NCBI RefSeq assembly: GCF_018327685.1 | Contig: NZ_BNEL01000003.1 | Coordinates: 2,976,001 to 3,040,000, forward strand | Length of the DNA: 64,000 nucleotides | Source of the DNA: Streptomyces sp. TS71-3 | GTDB taxonomy: Bacteria; Actinomycetota; Actinomycetes; Streptomycetales; Streptomycetaceae | Direction: 5' to 3' | Shown: positions 44,062 to 52,646 of the stretch, piece by piece | Position numbering within the stretch: the stretch's first letter is position 1 | Layout: every line of letters begins with the position of its first letter | Notes under the pieces: model-generated | What the model saw: only the letters and a program-made list of their open reading frames with translations | Database searches by the model: none | Told to the model about the DNA's origin: nothing | Made by a program: the position numbers and the translations under genes

Positions 44062-45717
44062 GTGGGAAGAAAGAGAACGAAGCGGTCCGCAGCCGCCCTC
44101 CTGACCGTGTTGATGACCCTCCTCGGCCTCTTCGGCCTCGGCATCGCCGGCCCGGCCTCCGCCCAGGTGGAGTCGCCCGGCACGCAAGCCACCGGCTTGC
44201 ACATCAGCAACGGCCGGCTCGTCGAAGGCAACGGCAACGACTTCGTCATGCGGGGTGTCAACCACGCCCACACCTGGTATCCCGGCCAGACTCAGTCCTT
44301 CGCCGACATCAAGGCGTACGGCGCCAACACCGTCCGCGTGGTCCTCTCCGACGGCTACCGCTGGACGGAGAACACCGCCTCCGACGTGGCCGACGTCATC
44401 GGCCGGTGCAAGGCCAACCGGATGATCTGCGTGCTGGAGGTCCATGACACCACCGGCTACGGCGAGGACGCGGCCGCCGGCACGCTCGACCAGGCGGCCG
44501 ACTACTGGATCAAACTGAAGAGCGTCCTCGCCGGCCAGGAGGACTACGTCATCATCGACATCGGCAACGAGCCCTGGGGCAACACCAACCCCGAGGGCTG
44601 GACCGCCCCGACCGTCGCCGCCATCCAGAAGCTGCGCAACGCCGGCCTGCAACACACGATCATGGTGGACGCACCCAACTGGGGCCAGGACTGGCAGGGC
44701 GTCATGCGCGCCAACGCCAGGACCGTCCACGACGCCGACACCACAGGCAACCTGATCTTCTCCATCCACATGTACAGCGTGTTCGACACGGCATCGGAGA
44801 TCACCGACTACCTCGACGCCTTCGTGGACGCCCACCTTCCCATCGTCATCGGGGAGTTCGGAGGCCCGGCCGACCAGTACGGCGATCCGGACGAGGACAC
44901 CATGATGTCCACCGCCCAGGAGCTCGGGATCGGCTACATCGCGTGGTCCTGGAGCGGCAACAGCGATCCGATCCTCGACCTGGTGCTGAACTTCGAGCCC
45001 GACCAGCTCAGCTCCTGGGGGCGGCGCATCTTCAACGGGGCCGACGGCATCGCCCAGACCTCGCGCGAGGCCACGATCTTCGGTGGCGGTACCGATGACA
45101 CGGAGGACCCCACCGCCCCCGGCACGCCGTCCGCCTCCTCCGTGACGTCCAGCTCGGTCTCCCTCACCTGGCGGGCCGCCACCGACAACGTCCGGGTCAC
45201 CGGCTATGACGTCGTTCGCGTCAGCGGGGGCTCGGAGACCGCGGTGGCCGGCTCGGTCACCAACTCAGCCACACTGACGGGCCTCCACGCGGCCACCGCG
45301 TACACGTTCGCCGTCTACGCCCGCGACGCGGCCGGCAATCGCTCCGCCGGCTCCGGCACGGTGAGCGTCACCACCGACAAGGCCGGCACATCCGACGGGA
45401 CCTGCTCCGTCGGCTACCGCGTGGTGAACGACTGGACGGCGGGCTTCCAGGGCGAGATCACCATCACCAACAGGGGCACCGGCGCGATCAACGGCTGGAC
45501 CCTGGGCTTCTCGTTCGCCGACGGCCAGACGATCAGCACCATGTGGGGCGGTACACCGCACCAGAGCGGCGGCGACGTGAGCATCACCCCCGCCGACTAC
45601 ACCACCAGGATCCCGGTGGGCGGCTCGGTCACCATCGGCTTCAACGCCGGCAGGGGAAGCACCAACTCCGCACCGACCGCGTTCACGCTCAGCGGCAGCA
45701 CCTGCGTCGTGTCCTGA
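44062..45717 (+). CDS. Secreted beta-mannanase/endoglucanase (GH5), with FN3 and CBM2 domains
   Basis: 551-residue exported glycanase. The signal peptide (about residues 1-35) ends near ASAQVE. The GH5 domain (about 45-335) closely follows the Streptomyces ManA mannanase pattern: MRGVNHAHTWYP, CVLEVHDTTGYGED, DIGNEPWGN (acid/base Glu170) and IVIGEFGG (nucleophile Glu265). A fibronectin type III domain (about 350-437) and a C-terminal cellulose-binding module family 2 (about 446-551, with CSVGYRVVNDW and the final Cys) follow. It should cut mannan while held on cellulose. GTG start eight bases after GGAG. A CebR box lies in front of it. Confidence 0.9.
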   Translation: MGRKRTKRSAAALLTVLMTLLGLFGLGIAGPASAQVESPGTQATGLHISNGRLVEGNGNDFVMRGVNHAHTWYPGQTQSFADIKAYGANTVRVVLSDGYRWTENTASDVADVIGRCKANRMICVLEVHDTTGYGEDAAAGTLDQAADYWIKLKSVLAGQEDYVIIDIGNEPWGNTNPEGWTAPTVAAIQKLRNAGLQHTIMVDAPNWGQDWQGVMRANARTVHDADTTGNLIFSIHMYSVFDTASEITDYLDAFVDAHLPIVIGEFGGPADQYGDPDEDTMMSTAQELGIGYIAWSWSGNSDPILDLVLNFEPDQLSSWGRRIFNGADGIAQTSREATIFGGGTDDTEDPTAPGTPSASSVTSSSVSLTWRAATDNVRVTGYDVVRVSGGSETAVAGSVTNSATLTGLHAATAYTFAVYARDAAGNRSAGSGTVSVTTDKAGTSDGTCSVGYRVVNDWTAGFQGEITITNRGTGAINGWTLGFSFADGQTISTMWGGTPHQSGGDVSITPADYTTRIPVGGSVTIGFNAGRGSTNSAPTAFTLSGSTCVVS

Positions 45718-45730
45718 TCCGGCACGGCCA

Positions 45731-45759
45731 CCCCGGGCCCGGCTCAGCCGGGCCCGGGG
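45731..45759 (+). terminator. Terminator after the mannanase gene
   Basis: Perfect 13-bp arms CCCCGGGCCCGGC / GCCGGGCCCGGGG with a 3-base loop, 14 bp after the stop codon. Confidence 0.75.
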
Positions 45760-45914
45760 CCCGCCGGCACCTCGCGGTGGACGACCGCACGGGCGGCCTT
45801 CGACATCACATTCGACGGCCACCCACCACCCCGTCAGCAGACCGACAGGCGCGGTTCCGGCACTCCTCTGCCGGGCCCCGGCAGCCACGTTCGCCCGGGA
45901 AAGGAGCCTGGCCT

Positions 45915-46346
45915 GTGGAAGGATGGGGCAAGGGCACGCAGGCTGATGGGGCGGGTGTGATGGGACTCGAGTGCGAGGTCGTCGTACGTGAGCCGGCGGA
46001 CGACGGGGTGGCAGACGATCTGGCCCGGGTGCTACGGGAAGCGGGGGCGTCACGCGTGGTGCCGTTGCTCGTCGGGGAGCCGGAGCCGGAGCAGCGCGCG
46101 GCGGAACTCGTGAACGACGTCATGGTGGCCGTCACCTTCAGCGGAACGGTCGTCACGATCATCGACGTGGTCCGACGGTGGCTGTCCGAGCGTTCATGGC
46201 GTGGCGACGGGGACCTGAGCGACGGCCCACGCTCCGTGAAGATCGTCGTGGGCGCGGGCCGGGACAGGGACTCCATCGAGATCATCAACCCGTCGACGGA
46301 GGCGGAGCAACGGCTCATCGACCTCTTCATCGAGCGGCACTCATGA
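45915..46346 (+). CDS. EACC1-like small protein partnered with a CHAT protease
   Basis: 143-residue protein. The GTG at 45915 has AAGGAG eight bases upstream; an ATG at 45960 is an in-frame alternative with a weaker site. The N-terminal half is acidic (VVREPADDGVADDLARVLRE), a central hydrophobic helix follows (VMVAVTFSGTVVTIIDVVRRW) and the end is NPSTEAEQRLIDLFIERHS. This architecture matches the 'effector-associated constant component 1' type proteins that sit beside effectors in actinobacterial NTP-dependent conflict loci; the assignment is by pattern only. Its stop overlaps the CHAT start (ATGA), so the two are co-translated and probably act together. Confidence 0.7.
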   Translation: MEGWGKGTQADGAGVMGLECEVVVREPADDGVADDLARVLREAGASRVVPLLVGEPEPEQRAAELVNDVMVAVTFSGTVVTIIDVVRRWLSERSWRGDGDLSDGPRSVKIVVGAGRDRDSIEIINPSTEAEQRLIDLFIERHS

Positions 46347-48391
46347 ACGGGCACCTGACGACGCTGGTCGTCAGCGCACAGGAGAAGGACTCGAAGTACA
46401 GCTACCAGCTGCTCGCCAACGACGGTTCCGGCAGCGGACCGCTCGTGACGGAGTACGACACCACCGTCGACCTGTCGCTCATCAACGACTGGTGCACGAA
46501 GATCGACACGGCCCTCCGGGACAAGCCGGCAGACGGTGCCCAGGCCCCGCTCGCCATCCTCGAGAAGACGGGCGAGCGACTCTACAACCACCTTTTCCCC
46601 CTGGTCCGCCTCAACGTCCCCGATCTCATCACCGGGCTGCGCGGTGCCACGGGGCCGGTCGTCATCCAGACGAACGAGCCGGCGCAGACCGTGCCCTGGG
46701 AACTCCTCCACGACGGCACGGACTTCCTCGGCCTCAAGTACGACCTGGGGCGCCGCGCCGTCGGCAGGCGTCAGGTCATCAGCGGACGCGGGTTCGACCG
46801 GATCAGGCGCGCCCTGGTCGTGGGCGACCCGTGCAGCGACCTCCCGGCGGCCAGGGAGGAGGCGCGCCTGGTCACCTCCTGGTTGAGCGCGCGTGACGTC
46901 GAGTGCACGACGTTCCTGGGCGACCAGGCGACCAAGCCCACGGTCGTCGAGGAACTGGAGGGGCCCTACGACCTCTTCCACTTCTCCGGGCACGTGGTCA
47001 ACAGCGGCGGCGTCGTCGGGTTGATGATGCACCGGCGCGAGGTGCTCGGCGAGCCGGCGTTGAACACCCTCTCCGCCCAGGGCGTGCCGCCGGTCGTGTT
47101 CCTGAACGGCTGCGCGTCCGCCGGACAGGTGGAGAGCATGTGCCGGACCTTCATGGTGCTGGGCGCCAAGTCGGTCATCGGCACCAGAACCAACGTGACC
47201 GACGACGGAGCCTGGCGGTTCGCGGAGGAGTTCTACGAACGGCTGCTCGACGGCGAGCCCGCCGGGGCCGCCGTGCGCGGCGCACGCGCCAGCCTGCGCG
47301 ACCGTCCCGACAACGCGTGGGCGTCCTTCATGCTGTTCGGGGATCCGCGGGTGTGCCTCACCGACGAGGGCACCTCCGGGGACGCGCCGACCGAGCCGGT
47401 GGTCGAGTTGCCGGACGTGCTGGAGGGGCTCACGCCGGACGCCTCCGCGCTGATCCGGCGGGCCGCCCGGTACGCCGTGGGGCGCAGCTCCGTCACCTCC
47501 CTCGAACTGCTGCAGGCGCTCCTCGACGAGGAGGAGATCCGGGATCGTGTCGAGGACGGCATCGGGGAACAGCGGCTGACGATGGTCACGAAGCTGATCA
47601 TCCCGATCGTCCGGGGCAGGGGCCTCACCGCCGTTCTCGGTCTGCTGGACGGCGACGAGGTGGCGGAGCCGGACGACGGCCGGGCGAGACGGGCAGCGGG
47701 CGCGGAGGGAGACGGAGGCGCCGGGGGCACGGCCGACGGCGCGACACCGCCCACCGAGGTGGAGCGTTCCGGCACCGTCGAGCGGGTGCTGTACGAGGCG
47801 GAGACACTGGCGAACGCCCAGGGCAGGGCGGCGGTTACGGTGGCCGACATCGCGACGGCCTTCGTCGAGCTCGGCGGCGGCAGTGCCGGGTCGCTGCTGG
47901 AACAGCTGGGCATCCCGGCCGAGCACCTGCTGCCCGGCGGCCGGCGCCCCGACCCCGGGCCGTTCAGGCAGGCGGACAACGGCAACGGCAAGCTCCGCAC
48001 GGAAGGCCTGAGCCGCGGCGTCGCCGGCGCCCTGCGGCTCGCCCGGGTGATCGCCAACGCCCGCGGTGAGTCGATCGGGACCCACACCCTCTTCCTCGCC
48101 CTCGGCGCCATGGGCAGCGAGACGCTGCACCGCGCGCTGGCCGAGCAGGGTGAGCAGGGGGAGAAGGCCTTCGACCAGCTGTCGGGCCTGTTCGTCCCGC
48201 GCCGTCAGGAGTTCTCCGCCCGGGCCCGCGCCGCGCTGGAGAAGGTCCACCGGGACGCCGCCGGCACCGTCGGCGAGGCCGGGATCCTGCGCGAGCTCCT
48301 CGCCGACGAGAAGTCCGGCGCCCGTTCCGTACTGAAGAGGTTCGGAGTGGACGCCGAACGCCTCAGCCAGGATCTCGGTCCAGCCGACTGA
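46343..48391 (+). CDS. CHAT-domain caspase-like protease with Clp-N-like repeats
   Basis: 682-residue cytoplasmic protein. The CHAT peptidase domain (about residues 60-345) contains PVVIQTNEPAQTVPWELLHD, the catalytic His in LFHFSGH (His217) and catalytic Cys in VVFLNGCASAG (Cys257), then GAKSVIGTRTNVTDDGAWRF and the closing MLFGDPRV. After an acidic linker come three helical repeats (about 365-415, 475-525 and 555-680) with the VTSLELLQALL / VTVADIATAFVE / IGTHTLFLALG pattern of Clp N-terminal repeats, which in ClpA/ClpB bind substrates and adaptors. Probably a self-controlled endopeptidase whose tail docks on the chaperone machinery encoded next door. Its 3' end overlaps the opposite-strand gene by 29 bp. 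Confidence 0.85.
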   Translation: MNGHLTTLVVSAQEKDSKYSYQLLANDGSGSGPLVTEYDTTVDLSLINDWCTKIDTALRDKPADGAQAPLAILEKTGERLYNHLFPLVRLNVPDLITGLRGATGPVVIQTNEPAQTVPWELLHDGTDFLGLKYDLGRRAVGRRQVISGRGFDRIRRALVVGDPCSDLPAAREEARLVTSWLSARDVECTTFLGDQATKPTVVEELEGPYDLFHFSGHVVNSGGVVGLMMHRREVLGEPALNTLSAQGVPPVVFLNGCASAGQVESMCRTFMVLGAKSVIGTRTNVTDDGAWRFAEEFYERLLDGEPAGAAVRGARASLRDRPDNAWASFMLFGDPRVCLTDEGTSGDAPTEPVVELPDVLEGLTPDASALIRRAARYAVGRSSVTSLELLQALLDEEEIRDRVEDGIGEQRLTMVTKLIIPIVRGRGLTAVLGLLDGDEVAEPDDGRARRAAGAEGDGGAGGTADGATPPTEVERSGTVERVLYEAETLANAQGRAAVTVADIATAFVELGGGSAGSLLEQLGIPAEHLLPGGRRPDPGPFRQADNGNGKLRTEGLSRGVAGALRLARVIANARGESIGTHTLFLALGAMGSETLHRALAEQGEQGEKAFDQLSGLFVPRRQEFSARARAALEKVHRDAAGTVGEAGILRELLADEKSGARSVLKRFGVDAERLSQDLGPAD

Positions 48392-48872
48392 GCCCGCTTG
48401 CCGCCCGCCGGTCGCCCGACCGGCGCCGCAGCACCTCCTGCCAGTGCCACCGCGCACTGTCCCGGTCACCCAGCTGGAGGCTGGCAAGCGCCAGGGCGTT
48501 GCGGGCCTCGGTGTCGGTGGGGCACCAGTGCACGACGGCGGCGAAGCAGTCCCGCGCGGCGGTCAGGCGGTTGTCGCGGGCCGCGGCCAGACCCTGGTTG
48601 AAGAGGTAGTCCGGGTAGAGACGCAGACGCCCGTAGCCGAACAGCGGCGTGTCACAGGCACTGCAGGTCGCCGCGTCCGGATCGTTGGGCGTCCCGCACA
48701 GGGGTACGGGGCACGGCACCAGCGGCGGTGACGGCTGATCCGTGCCACCGTCCGTTGCTTCCGTTGCTTCCGTTGCTTCCGTTGCTTCCGCCGCTTTCCC
48801 TGCCTGCGCTGCTTCCCCTGCCGTCCCGTTCGTCATCTCACCCGCCGTCGCTTCCTCCTCCACTCGTGTCAT
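48363..48872 (-). CDS. Zinc-ribbon plus TPR protein
   Basis: 169-residue cytoplasmic protein, last gene of the chaperone operon. An acidic N-terminus with a four-unit ATE repeat (ATEATEATEAT; at DNA level TTCCGTTGC repeated) precedes a CxxxxC...CxxC zinc ribbon (CPVPLCGTPNDPDAATCSAC, about residues 54-73). One and a half TPR-like repeats follow (LFNQGLAAARDNRLTAARDCFAAVV, then NALALASLQLGDRDSARWHW). The ribbon suggests a protein-protein adaptor. Its ATG overlaps the Hsp70 stop (ATGA), so it is translationally coupled to it. Confidence 0.75.
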   Translation of the reverse strand: MTRVEEEATAGEMTNGTAGEAAQAGKAAEATEATEATEATDGGTDQPSPPLVPCPVPLCGTPNDPDAATCSACDTPLFGYGRLRLYPDYLFNQGLAAARDNRLTAARDCFAAVVHWCPTDTEARNALALASLQLGDRDSARWHWQEVLRRRSGDRRAASGLSRLDRDPG

Positions 48873-51451
48873 CCCCTCACCTGCGGAAGCACGCCGCCGT
48901 CGTCCGGCCCCGACCCGCTGATCAGGATGTTCTTGAGCTGTTCGAGCCGCTGCAGCTCCTCCGATGCCTCCCGCGACACCCGCGTGGCGTCCCGGTTGAT
49001 CAGCGGCTCCAGAGAGGCCAGCCGGCGGGTGCTCTGCTCGAAGGCGCGGCGCTGCTCGTCGTTCGCCCCGGCCTCCACCAGCGGGCTCATCTCGGCGGCC
49101 AGGTCGAGCGCCTTGAGGAGCCGGTAACGGGCCATCTCCTCCTCGCTGGGCTGCGGCTGGTTCCGGAAGGTGCCGACCGCCAGACCGCGCAGGTGCTCAA
49201 GGTAGCTCTGCAGATGACCGATGGCCTCGCTGTACGAGCGCTGGTCGCCGTCGGCGAAGGCCCGGTCGCCGTGGTCCCGTTGGACGGCGATGGCCCGCGA
49301 CATCTCCTCGGCGTCGTGCGCGACCTCCAGCTTGTCCACCTGCCCGGCGAGGTAGCGGTTCAGCTCGCCGCACTCCTCCACGAGCTTGTCGAAGTCCTGC
49401 TTCTGGGGCCGCAGGTCCACCCGGGGGCGGTCCAGGGACGCGACCACGTCCTCCATCTGGCCGAACTCGTGGACCGCGCGCACCACGTCGTTGTTGGCGA
49501 CGGCCTCCCGGAAACCCCGCTCGGCGGTCTTCATCCGTGCACGCGGCGCGCTCTGCTCGCCCGCGGAGAGGAACGCGGCGGCCTCGTCGAACCGGCGCCA
49601 CAGCTCGGCGGCCTCCGTTTCCCCCGGCATGTCGTCCAGCGGCGGCGCCTCGACGAGGCCGTCGAACTCGTTCGCGGTCCCGATGGAGCCGCGGACCGTC
49701 ATCAGCAGCGTCTCGTCCATGTTCACGTCGAGGCTGATGGAGGTGCCGGCGGGGGTGGACGACGGCACCTCGGCGACGATGACCTTGATCGGCCGGCTCT
49801 GCTGGTAGAGCCGGAACTCGACACGGTCGGTGTTGCCGGGATGGCTGAAGCTGAAGTTCGCGGTGAACGGCAGCGGCTTCATCGCCGGGACCAGTTCCTC
49901 CTGTGCCTTCACCCCGGAACGCATCACGTCCATGCGGATGGGCTTGACGTTGATCGCGCTGGCGACGGGGCTTCCCTGCGCACCCACCTCGGCGTCGTGG
50001 GCGACCGGCCGGCCCAGGGCCGCCACCGGCGTGCCCGCGGCGTCGAACACCTCGAAGGCGAGCAGGCTCTGAGCGTCGGGCGTGACGGGCACCCGCCGGA
50101 AGGAGAAGTCCCCCTCGGCCGTCAGCTCCGCCTCGTCCTCGTGGTCGTCGACGGTGAGCTGCACGAAGCCGCCCGCGAGGTCCACGCCGTCGTCGAGCGC
50201 GGTGACCGTGCCGCCGACGGTCGTCTCCTCCGTCGGGGTGACCCCGGAGCCGCGCAGCCACATGCGAACGGTCCGGTTCTCGTCGTACGCCTCCAGGCCG
50301 CCGACGGCCGCCGCCCGCACCGCCGCGCCCAGCGCCACGATCGTGTCGACCCGCTCGTACACCGGCTCGGGCGCCCGGGTGCCGGAGCACAGCCTGCCGG
50401 CCACCATCTCCCGCACCAGCGGCACGTGGGTCGAGCCCCCGGCCAGGATCACCTGGTCGATCGAGGCGAGCGTGACGTCGGCCTCGCGGGCGGCGTGTTC
50501 CAGCGCCTCGTCGCAGTACTGGAAGGTGCGTTCGAGGAGCGGGCGGATGGTCTCCTCCAGCTCGGCCCGCTCCATGAGCGTGTCGATCACGACCGGGTCG
50601 CCACTCTTGTCGATGACGGTGCCGGCGTCCCGCAGCATGTACTCGGTCCGCTCGGACAGCGCCTTCTTCGCCCCTTCGGCGAGCAGCCGCAGACGGCGGA
50701 AGCGGAGCTCGTCCTCCGGATCGTTGACCAGGTCGAGGTCGAGCGCCCAGCCGTCCGCGCGCAACTGCTCCACCAGCCGGTGGGCGAGCGCCGCGTCGAG
50801 GTCGTCGCCGCCGAAGACCGGGCTGCCGCTGATGCCCAGCACCCGGAAGTGGCCGGCGGTGCACCGCACCACGCTGACGTCGAACGTGCCGCCGCCCAGG
50901 TCGTACACCAGGAACGTGCCGTCGCGGACGCCGGTCTTCCAGCAGTGGTAGCTCGCGGCGGCCGTCGGCTCGTGGAGCAGGTCGACGACGCGCAGCCCGG
51001 CGCGGTCCGCAGCCTCGCGGGTCGCCTCGACCTGCGGCTGGTCGAAGTAGGCAGGCACCGTGACGACAGCGCGGTCCACCAGCCAGCGCGAGGTGGCCGT
51101 GTCGAAGCCGCGCACGTCCTGCTCGATCTGGCTGCGCATCTCCCGCAGGATCTCCGCGGAGACCTCGGCCGGGGTCATCTCGACGCCGGCGAGCTCGACG
51201 GTGCGGCCGGTCCCCATGAGGCGTTTCACGGAGGTGATCGGCCGGGGCTCGCTGCCCACCCGGGCGAACGCCTTGCGGCCGACGACGAGCTTGCCCGCCC
51301 GGTCGCGCCACAGGCAACTCGGGGTCGTCTGGGCCTTGGTCGTCGGATCCTGGTGGATCACCGTGTCGGTGTCGGACGGGCTCATCACGGCGACCGCGCT
51401 GTTCGTCGTGCCGAGGTCGATGCCGACCGCCTTGCTCATCCACTGCGTCAT
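48869..51451 (-). CDS. Divergent Hsp70 (DnaK-like) chaperone with extended C-terminus
   Basis: 860-residue protein. The actin-fold ATPase domain (about residues 1-385) has AVGIDLGTTNSAVAVM (phosphate 1), VYDLGGGTFDVSVV (phosphate 2), VPAYFDQPQVEATREAADRA and VILAGGSTHVPLV (adenosine). A beta-sandwich substrate domain follows (about 395-640), shorter of the usual DnaK markers, then a long helical C-terminus (about 660-860, QSAPRARMKTAERGF and onwards), about 200 residues longer than in standard DnaK. It lacks the EEVD-type end. ATG at 51451 follows AGGGGGAG; a second ATG four codons on is possible. Encoded with GrpE-like and J-like genes, so this is a dedicated chaperone set. Confidence 0.88.
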   Translation of the reverse strand: MTQWMSKAVGIDLGTTNSAVAVMSPSDTDTVIHQDPTTKAQTTPSCLWRDRAGKLVVGRKAFARVGSEPRPITSVKRLMGTGRTVELAGVEMTPAEVSAEILREMRSQIEQDVRGFDTATSRWLVDRAVVTVPAYFDQPQVEATREAADRAGLRVVDLLHEPTAAASYHCWKTGVRDGTFLVYDLGGGTFDVSVVRCTAGHFRVLGISGSPVFGGDDLDAALAHRLVEQLRADGWALDLDLVNDPEDELRFRRLRLLAEGAKKALSERTEYMLRDAGTVIDKSGDPVVIDTLMERAELEETIRPLLERTFQYCDEALEHAAREADVTLASIDQVILAGGSTHVPLVREMVAGRLCSGTRAPEPVYERVDTIVALGAAVRAAAVGGLEAYDENRTVRMWLRGSGVTPTEETTVGGTVTALDDGVDLAGGFVQLTVDDHEDEAELTAEGDFSFRRVPVTPDAQSLLAFEVFDAAGTPVAALGRPVAHDAEVGAQGSPVASAINVKPIRMDVMRSGVKAQEELVPAMKPLPFTANFSFSHPGNTDRVEFRLYQQSRPIKVIVAEVPSSTPAGTSISLDVNMDETLLMTVRGSIGTANEFDGLVEAPPLDDMPGETEAAELWRRFDEAAAFLSAGEQSAPRARMKTAERGFREAVANNDVVRAVHEFGQMEDVVASLDRPRVDLRPQKQDFDKLVEECGELNRYLAGQVDKLEVAHDAEEMSRAIAVQRDHGDRAFADGDQRSYSEAIGHLQSYLEHLRGLAVGTFRNQPQPSEEEMARYRLLKALDLAAEMSPLVEAGANDEQRRAFEQSTRRLASLEPLINRDATRVSREASEELQRLEQLKNILISGSGPDDGGVLPQVRG

Positions 51452-51488
51452 GGTGTCTGTGACTCCCCCTGTTTTGCGTTCCGCTCGG

Positions 51489-52187
51489 TCATGCCTCGGG
51501 CCGGTCCTCTGCCCGGACCTGGTGCGCCTCGTCGGGCGTGGTGTCGTGCTCGGCGCTCCGGTCACCGTCCGGGGCGGCGCCGTCCTCGTCGTCCCCCGTG
51601 GCCGGCGGCGCGCCGACGACGACCTGGCCGTAGCGGACCACCACCGAACCGTCACGCACGATCGGTTCGTACGTCTCGGCCACCTCCTCGGTGGTGAAGC
51701 CGGGTTCGTGGCGCCAGCGCAGCACGTCCACCACGTCCGCCACGGCGTCGAAGGGGCGGCCCGTGGGATCCTCGGCCTCGATGTCCAGGTCCGCGAGGCG
51801 GTCGCGTATCTCCTTGCGGACCACGTCCAGCCGCTTGTGCAGGTTGCCCTTGCCGGCCTCCCGCAGAGGACCGGCCGCCTCCAGGAGCAGGGCGTCCAGC
51901 CGCCACGCCTGCCGGGCCAGGTCGGCGACCACCTCGCGGACGGCGGACAGCTGGTCGTCGGTCTGCCGGCGTGACGCGTCGAGGACCTTGCGCAGCTGCT
52001 GGACGGCGCGGGCGACCTCGCGGTCCGGCGACGGCGGATCCATCGCCCCGGGTGCCGGCCGTTCGGCGAACGCCTCCCAGCCGTCGGGGTCGTGCTCCGC
52101 CGTCTCCGGCACGGCCGTGTCAGCCGCGCCGGCCGTGCCGGACGTATCAGCCGAGGCCGTGCCGGACGTATCAGCCGAAGAGGACAT
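51489..52187 (-). CDS. GrpE-like nucleotide exchange factor
   Basis: 232-residue protein. An Ala/Ser/Thr-rich N-terminus (with a repeated ADTSGTA element) leads into a helical region (about residues 60-130: VARAVQQLRKVLDASRRQTDDQLSAVREVV is the likely dimer helix) and a small beta-domain (about 150-200) with GRPFDAVADVVDVLRW and RDGSVVVRYGQVVVGAP, in line with the GrpE head, where KPFDPNLHEAV and GYxxxGRVLRPAxVxV occur. The similarity is weak but supported by the Hsp70 gene 37 bp downstream. An acidic tail follows. The ATG lies inside the end of the upstream J-like gene (17-bp overlap). Confidence 0.7.
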   Translation of the reverse strand: MSSSADTSGTASADTSGTAGAADTAVPETAEHDPDGWEAFAERPAPGAMDPPSPDREVARAVQQLRKVLDASRRQTDDQLSAVREVVADLARQAWRLDALLLEAAGPLREAGKGNLHKRLDVVRKEIRDRLADLDIEAEDPTGRPFDAVADVVDVLRWRHEPGFTTEEVAETYEPIVRDGSVVVRYGQVVVGAPPATGDDEDGAAPDGDRSAEHDTTPDEAHQVRAEDRPEA

Positions 52188-52644
52188 CGCGCACCTCCAG
52201 GGGTGGCTCGTCGGGTAGGACGAAGGGGACCGGCGGGCGCTCCAGGGCCGGGCGGACGTCGACATCAGGCAGGCCGGCCTCGCCGGGCGTCGCCAGCTCC
52301 CCCTCCACCAGGCGCCTGATCACCGCCAGGAGGTCGAAATCCTCTGCCCGGGGCGCGGTGTCCGCCGCGTTCAGCGCGCCGCGCGGCAGCGCGGCGGCGC
52401 CGTACCGGCGGACGAAGTCGTCCCACCGCTCGGCGAGGTAGTCCGCACCGGGGGGCTCCAGCAGTTCGTGACGCAGACGGGTCTGTGACCGGCCGGTGAG
52501 CTCGGCCACCGCCCACTCGACGAGGGCGCGTTCCTCGTGGGCCTTCGCGGTCACCGCGAGGTCCTGGCCGGTCCTCACCACCGATGCGGCGTCGGCGCCG
52601 GCGGACAGGCCCAGCACGTGGAACGGGTTCGGCTTCGCGGCCAT
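52171..52644 (-). CDS. J-domain-like protein without HPD motif
   Basis: 157-residue cytoplasmic protein beginning MAAKPNPFHVLGLSAGADAA, the usual opening of J-domains (PFxVLGLxxxAs). Helices follow (VVRTGQDLAVTAKAHEERALVEWAVAELTG), but the HPD tripeptide, essential for stimulating Hsp70 ATPase, is not present. The C-terminal half (RRYGAAALP ... LPDEPPLEVRDVLFG) matches nothing I know. Together with the adjacent Hsp70 and GrpE-like genes it may be a divergent or inactive co-chaperone. It is 2 bp after the preceding repeat-protein gene. Identity as J-like is an inference from the N-terminus and context. Confidence 0.6.
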   Translation of the reverse strand: MAAKPNPFHVLGLSAGADAASVVRTGQDLAVTAKAHEERALVEWAVAELTGRSQTRLRHELLEPPGADYLAERWDDFVRRYGAAALPRGALNAADTAPRAEDFDLLAVIRRLVEGELATPGEAGLPDVDVRPALERPPVPFVLPDEPPLEVRDVLFG

Positions 52645-52646
52645 GC

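Noticed and set aside
45806..48487. An 893-codon minus-strand frame opposite the CHAT gene
   Set aside because: No recognisable domain; the CHAT catalytic motifs and codon bias support the plus strand.
48728..51697. A 989-codon plus-strand frame opposite the Hsp70 gene
   Set aside because: Composition typical of an antisense frame; the Hsp70 nucleotide-binding motifs define the minus strand.
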